NCBI GenBank assembly: GCA_021201395.1
Contig: JAJQFB010000001.1
Span: 1 to 39,093, forward strand
DNA: 39,093 nucleotides
Direction of reading: 5' to 3'
Origin: Clostridiales bacterium
GTDB lineage: Bacteria > Bacillota > Clostridia > Lachnospirales > CAG-274
In this document: positions 34,861 through 39,093 of the stretch, piece by piece
Position numbering within the stretch: position 1 is the first letter of the stretch
Layout: every line of letters begins with the position of its first letter
The notes under the pieces: model-generated
Seen by the model: only the letters and a program-made list of their open reading frames with translations
What the model was told of the DNA's origin: nothing
Database searches by the model: none
Position numbers and translations under genes: made by a program

Positions 34861-35817
34861 ATGGGCAGGGCAGATATTTTGACTAAGAATTATGTTAAGA
34901 ATAAAAAGGTGTTTGCGGATGCTTTTAACTATTATATGTATGACGGCAGGAAGGTTATAAATCCGGATAAGCTGTATGAGGTGGATACGGCGGAGGTGAC
35001 TGTTCCTTATGGAGAGGACGAAGCAGGAGTTATTGTACAGCCTGTGCAGAAAATGAGAGATGCTGTTTATTCTGTTATAACTGACGATAATGCTGTTTAT
35101 ATGCTGTTGGGAATTGAAAATCAGTCTGAAAGTCATTATGCAATGCCTGTTAAAAACATGCTTTATGATGCAATGGAGTATGCGGCACAGGTTCAGGAAG
35201 CGGCGAGAAGCCATAGAAAGGCGGAAAACTATGGCAGCAGTGCCGAATTTTTGTCGGGCTTTCATAAGGATGACAAGCTTTTGCCGGTTGTGACATTAGT
35301 TATATACTGGGGAGACGGAGAGTGGCTTGGTCCGAAATGTCTTTACGATATGCTCAGTGTGCAGGATGAATCTGTACTTAGATTTGTGAGCAATTACAAT
35401 ATAAATTTGATAATACCGGATGAAATGACGGATAAGGAAGCGGAAAAATTCGGTTCTGATTTAGGCAAAGCACTTATGTATATTAAGAATATGCGAAGCC
35501 CTAAAGAATTGAGCAAAATGATTGTTGATGAAAGATATAAGACTATTGATGTTGAAACAGGCATTTTGCTAAGTGAGCTTATGAATTTTAAGTATACTGT
35601 TCCAAAAAATGAGGAGGCAATGGACATGTGTTATGCAATAGAATATCTTGTAAATGAAGCATCTGAAAAGGCTGCAAAAGAAGCGTCAATATTGACAACG
35701 ATTGATAACTTTCGTGAGTTTGGTGTTGATGATAAGATGATTGAAGAAAAGATTATGAGCAAATTTAATCTATCACAGGAAAAAGCCAAGGAGTATATGA
35801 TTGGTAAGAGTGCGTAA
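34861..35817 (+). CDS. Rpn-family recombination-promoting nuclease / PD-(D/E)XK transposase-like
   Basis: 318 aa from the ATG at 34861, which follows AGAGGTGG; a GTG at 34852 would lie inside that site. The N-terminal PD-(D/E)XK region contains AVYMLLGIENQSESHYAMPV (Glu-x-Gln in the ExK place, as in Rpn/PDDEXK_2) and LPVVTLVIYWGDGEWLG. The C-terminal third is helical and variable, ending in a helix-loop repeat (FNLSQEKAKEYM). Such proteins cut DNA and promote RecA-independent recombination; many copies often occur per genome. Its own terminator follows. Confidence 0.85.
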   Translation: MGRADILTKNYVKNKKVFADAFNYYMYDGRKVINPDKLYEVDTAEVTVPYGEDEAGVIVQPVQKMRDAVYSVITDDNAVYMLLGIENQSESHYAMPVKNMLYDAMEYAAQVQEAARSHRKAENYGSSAEFLSGFHKDDKLLPVVTLVIYWGDGEWLGPKCLYDMLSVQDESVLRFVSNYNINLIIPDEMTDKEAEKFGSDLGKALMYIKNMRSPKELSKMIVDERYKTIDVETGILLSELMNFKYTVPKNEEAMDMCYAIEYLVNEASEKAAKEASILTTIDNFREFGVDDKMIEEKIMSKFNLSQEKAKEYMIGKSA

Positions 35818-35858
35818 ATTGATTTGTAAAATTATAATCTGATAATTTTAGTGAAAGA

Positions 35859-35899
35859 AAAGGCATAGGTTCACATTTAAGTTGGATTTATGCCTTTTT
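35859..35899 (+). terminator. Rho-independent terminator of the Rpn gene
   Basis: AAAGGCATA pairs with TATGCCTTT, 9 bp perfect, followed by TT. It stands only 18 bases before the TOTE start codon, so the TOTE gene needs read-through or a promoter not seen. Confidence 0.8.
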
Positions 35900-35916
35900 G
35901 CATAAAGGGGATTTTT

Positions 35917-38855
35917 ATGAACAGGGAAGAAATGCTGCGGAAAAGAATAGATGAACTTGAGAAAGAAAACAGATATTTAAAAGGCTTGCTTGATGAGGCC
36001 GGCATAAGCTACGAAAAATTTGACTTTGAGAAGAGTAAAGAACCATATGATGAAAATCAAGGAGAAAGAATTATACACAGGGAGATAACTCCGGAGGACG
36101 CAAATTTGTTTTTCAGTATGTTTTGGGGTCGGACGGATGTTTACAGCAAGAGAGTTGTTAAAAAGGTTACGGGCGAGGTTGGTTACTTTCCTCAGTGTAC
36201 TAATTTTTGGAAAAGCGGCTGCCACAGAAAGAACGGAAGTAAAGTTAAGTGTAAAGATTGTACAAAGCGGTCTTATAAAAAATTGGAGAAACAACATAAA
36301 TAGCACATTTAAAGGGAGAATCTCCAAATGGAACAGATGTAATAGGGATTTATCCGCTTTTGGTCGACAACACTTGTCGATTTATTGTTTTTGATTTTGA
36401 CAATCACGGGAAAGATGGCGAAAAGTGCGATTTTGCAAATAGAGATGATGAGTGGAAGGAGGAAGTTGACACCCTCAGAAATATTTGCGGATTGAACGGC
36501 ATAGATGCACTTGCAGAAAGATCAAGGTCGGGAAAAGGTGCTCATTTGTGGATTTTCTTTCAGAAGCCCATAGAAGCGGCATTGGCAAGGAAATTCGGCA
36601 ATGCTTTGCTCAGAAAAGGTGCGGAAAGCTTTAATTTGAAATCTTTTCGGTATTATGACAGAATGCTGCCAATGCAGGATTATCTTCCGGCCGGCGGTTT
36701 GGGGAATTTGATTGCCTTGCCTTTGCAGGGACAGGCTCTGAAAGAAGGCAACAGTGCTTTTATTGATGAAAACTGGAATGCCTATCCGAATCAATGGGAG
36801 GTTTTGTTCAGCAAACACAAGCTTTCCAAGGAGTTTATCGAAAGTAAAATTAAGGAATGGGGCATTTCGAATTTTGTTGAAACAGGACAGCTTGAAAATG
36901 ATGAAAAGCCGTGGGACAAGGCTAATCATTTTATGCCGGAAGATGTAGACGGAAAAATGAAAATTGTTCTTGCAAATGGTGTTTATGTTGACACAAAAAA
37001 TTTAAAGCCGAGAATTCAAAACCAAATTAGGAGAATGGCGGCTTTTCTTAATCCCGTTTATTTTAAAAATCAGGTTATGGGATTGTCAAATTTTGCAAAT
37101 GCAAGATATTTTTATTTGGGTAAGGATGAGAACGGTTATATAAAAATACCGAGAGCTTTGCTTGAAGATTTGACTACCCAATGTGATAAATTTAATGTAA
37201 AATATGAAATGGAAGATAATCGCTGTAAGGGAAGCAATATAAGTGTTGAATTTAACGGTGAACTTAGGGAAATACAATCAAAAGCAGCGAAAGTGCTGAC
37301 TAAATATGACTGTGGAACTTTAAATGCGGCGACAGCTTTTGGAAAGACGGTTGTCTGCTGCAGCATAATTGCACAAAAGAAAGTGAACACGCTGATTATT
37401 TTACAGTCATCGGCATTAATGGAGCAATGGGCGGAAGCACTGAACAAATTTTTGGTTATAAATGAAGAACCTCCCGAATGTGAGACACAATCGGGAAGAA
37501 TAAAACGGCGAAAAAGTGTTATAGGAAGCCTTCAAGGTGCACACGATTCTACTACCGGAATTATCGATATTGCTATGGCAGGTTCTATTATTAAAAAGGG
37601 CGAGTACCATAAACGTTTGAAAGAATATGGACTTGTAATACTTGATGAATGTCACCATGCGGCTTCAGACACAATAGTTGATGTGCTTCAAGAGGTCAAT
37701 GCAAAATTTGTTTACGGAGTAACGGCAACACCTTTTAGGGGCGATGGTTTGGAGAAAATAAATTATATGCTGCTCGGACCTATAAGATACAAATTCACAT
37801 CGAAAGACAGGGCTAAGGAGCAAGGCATTGCCCATTTGGTTTACCCTCGGTTTACAAGAACAGTTGCACCAAGGTTCAAAACAGAGAAAATGCACCCGAA
37901 TGAAGCCTATGAAATTATAAGGAATAATGAGGATAGGGATAAGCTGATTTTGGAAGATGTAAGGAAATGTGGCGGCGAAGGCAGAACTCCTGTTGTGCTC
38001 ACAAAGTATATTGACCATGCAGAAAGACTTTACGAACAACTTAAAAACTGCGCTGACTATGTCTTTTTGATGACCGGAACAAGCTCTAAAAAGGAGCACA
38101 GAAGAATTTTGAAGGAAATGAATTTTGTTAAGGCTGATGAAAGTATGATTCTTGTGGCAACAGGCAAGTTAATCGGCGAGGGCTTTGACTTTCCAAGACT
38201 TGACACACTTATTATGGCGGCACCTGTTGCATGGAAGGGTGTTGTAGAACAATATGCCGGCAGACTTAACAGGGATTATGACGGAAAAGAAAGCATAATA
38301 ATTTATGATTATGTTGACGGTCATATACCAATGTTCGAAAAAATGTATCATAAACGGCTGAAAGCGTATAAACAAATCGGCTATGAGATTTTTTCGGAAA
38401 ACATGACTTCAAAGCAAAATGCAAATTCTATTTTTGACATAGATAACTATGAAAAAGTTTACAAACAGGGTTTGTCGGAAGCTGAAACAGAAATTATCAT
38501 TTCAAGTCCTGTTATCAGCGGCAAAAAGGTGGATGAGCTAATATTGTTCCTCAAAGAAAAACAGGAAGCCGATATCAAAATAATAATCGTTACATTTAAA
38601 CCCGATATGTACGGTTTTGGTGACAGCGGATACTGGGCGGGGCTTCACGAAAGAATGAGAATGGCAGGCTTTGAAATGAACCTAACGGAAGACTACTGCG
38701 AGCATTTCTGTATTATAGACCGAGAAATTGTTTGGTGCGGAAGTATGAATTTCCTCGGAAAAGAGGAGACTGAGGATAACTTGATGAGAGTTTGCAGCAA
38801 AAGCATTGCCGCCGAGCTTATGGAAATGACATTTGGACAGGCAAAAAGTAAGTGA
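35917..38855 (+). pseudogene. TOTE-type primase-helicase-PLD protein, broken by one frameshift
   Basis: ATG at 35917 after AAGGGG. First frame (to 36303): a coiled coil (LRKRIDELEKENRYLKGLLD) and a Cys/His cluster (CTNFWKSGC, CKDCTKRSY). Shifting one base near 36297 continues as IAHLKGESPNGTDVIGIYPL and on to 38855, in all about 979 aa. Next is an archaeo-eukaryotic primase domain with FDFDNH (about 158), an SF2 helicase with TAFGKT (about 473), LDECHHA (about 576) and EQYAGRLNRDY, and a C-terminal PLD-like domain whose HxK is HFCIID, so probably not a standard phospholipase D site. TOTE systems are thought to act in conflict with invading DNA. Otherwise intact, so break may be recent or an error. 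Confidence 0.85.
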
Positions 38856-38861
38856 CTGTAT

Positions 38862-39045
38862 AATATTTTATGATAAAAGCTGTAATCTTTTCATAATATA
38901 GTAAAAAAACAGGTGGTTTATAATGACAAACAAAATCAGAAAATTTATAAAGAAAGTTCGCAAAAATTCGGCTGTTGTGTATGCTGCGGTTTTAGGAGTG
39001 ATATGCCTTGTGGGTTTATTTGGGATAAGACCTCTTATGCCAATG
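38862..39045 (+). repeat. Diverged direct repeat, copy 2
   Basis: Counterpart of 34245-34434. Same promoter-like and leader sequence, then the membrane-anchor codons of a polysaccharide deacetylase. Confidence 0.75.
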
Positions 39046-39057
39046 TCATTTAGTTAA
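38923..39057 (+). pseudogene. Membrane-anchor fragment of a polysaccharide deacetylase
   Basis: 44 codons, MTNKIRKFIKKVRKNS then a membrane helix (VVYAAVLGVICLVGLFGI) and RPLMPMSFS, then stop. It equals the first 39 residues of the fragment at 34305 but lacks any deacetylase motif. AGGTGG before the ATG is kept. It may still be translated as a small membrane peptide, but I read it as a broken duplicate. Confidence 0.7.
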
Positions 39058-39093
39058 CATAACAAGATGAATAGCAAATTCTTCCATTTAGTG

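Overview
The window looks like chromosome from a low-to-moderate GC, anaerobic, probably spore-forming Clostridia (Lachnospirales-like) bacterium. The evidence is a CIRCE-controlled groESL operon, a SpoVB-type flippase, a FeoA/FeoA/FeoB ferrous iron operon with a small Cys-rich FeoB partner, short-form ThiC under a TPP riboswitch, a UPF0158 protein, strong GGAGG ribosome sites and a type I-C CRISPR-Cas locus. I cannot fix genus or species. No rRNA or tRNA gene was seen.

Layout. 1-2360: a DUF2161 nuclease-fold protein, a SEC-C-tagged methionine aminopeptidase and an alpha/beta hydrolase in one apparent operon. 2361-3548: decayed DNA with an IS30-type transposase remnant and repeats. 3549-6630: an OGG1-like glycosylase, then CIRCE-groES-groEL. 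6630-7900: a type I toxin-like peptide locus, a 179-bp inverted-repeat element, an IS5-type remnant and a MITE. 7903-9360: pgi. 9486-11425: a MITE, a 114-nt structured RNA candidate and a Ro60-like DUF2828/vWA gene broken at a T8 tract. 11421-14790: feo operon (minus strand) with tandem TTAG-N6-CTAA operators. 15440-19770: spoVB-like gene, LysR regulator, TPP riboswitch and thiC. 19899-28442: CRISPR array and cas2-cas1-cas4-cas7-cas8c-cas5c-cas3, all read on the minus strand. 28855-33988: UPF0158 protein, RelB/DinJ antitoxin with a wrecked toxin, SNF2 helicase plus SWIM-finger gene. 34245-39057: an Rpn-family nuclease and a TOTE-type primase-helicase gene lying between two diverged copies of the 5' end of a polysaccharide deacetylase gene.

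The most interesting signal is in the 149-nt gap between cas3 and cas5c. On the minus strand a well-spaced promoter (TTGATA-17-TATAAC) leads straight into a degenerate CRISPR repeat: a 7-bp stem followed by an 11-nt handle that differs from the real crRNA handle only at its two ends. A 31-nt spacer-like stretch follows, whose first 18 nt match, at 15 positions, the DNA covering the -10 box of that same promoter, with GTC in the PAM position. This is what a CreR/CreA-like crRNA guiding Cascade to shut down its own cas operon would look like.

A second theme is genome flux: at least seven copies of one MITE family (GGAA-CG-TGATTAATT termini), one of which (39 bp) sits inside a RelE/ParE toxin gene, plus three otherwise well-preserved genes (DUF2828, SWIM, TOTE) each broken by a single frameshift. 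These frameshifts may be true decay, phase variation or assembly error.
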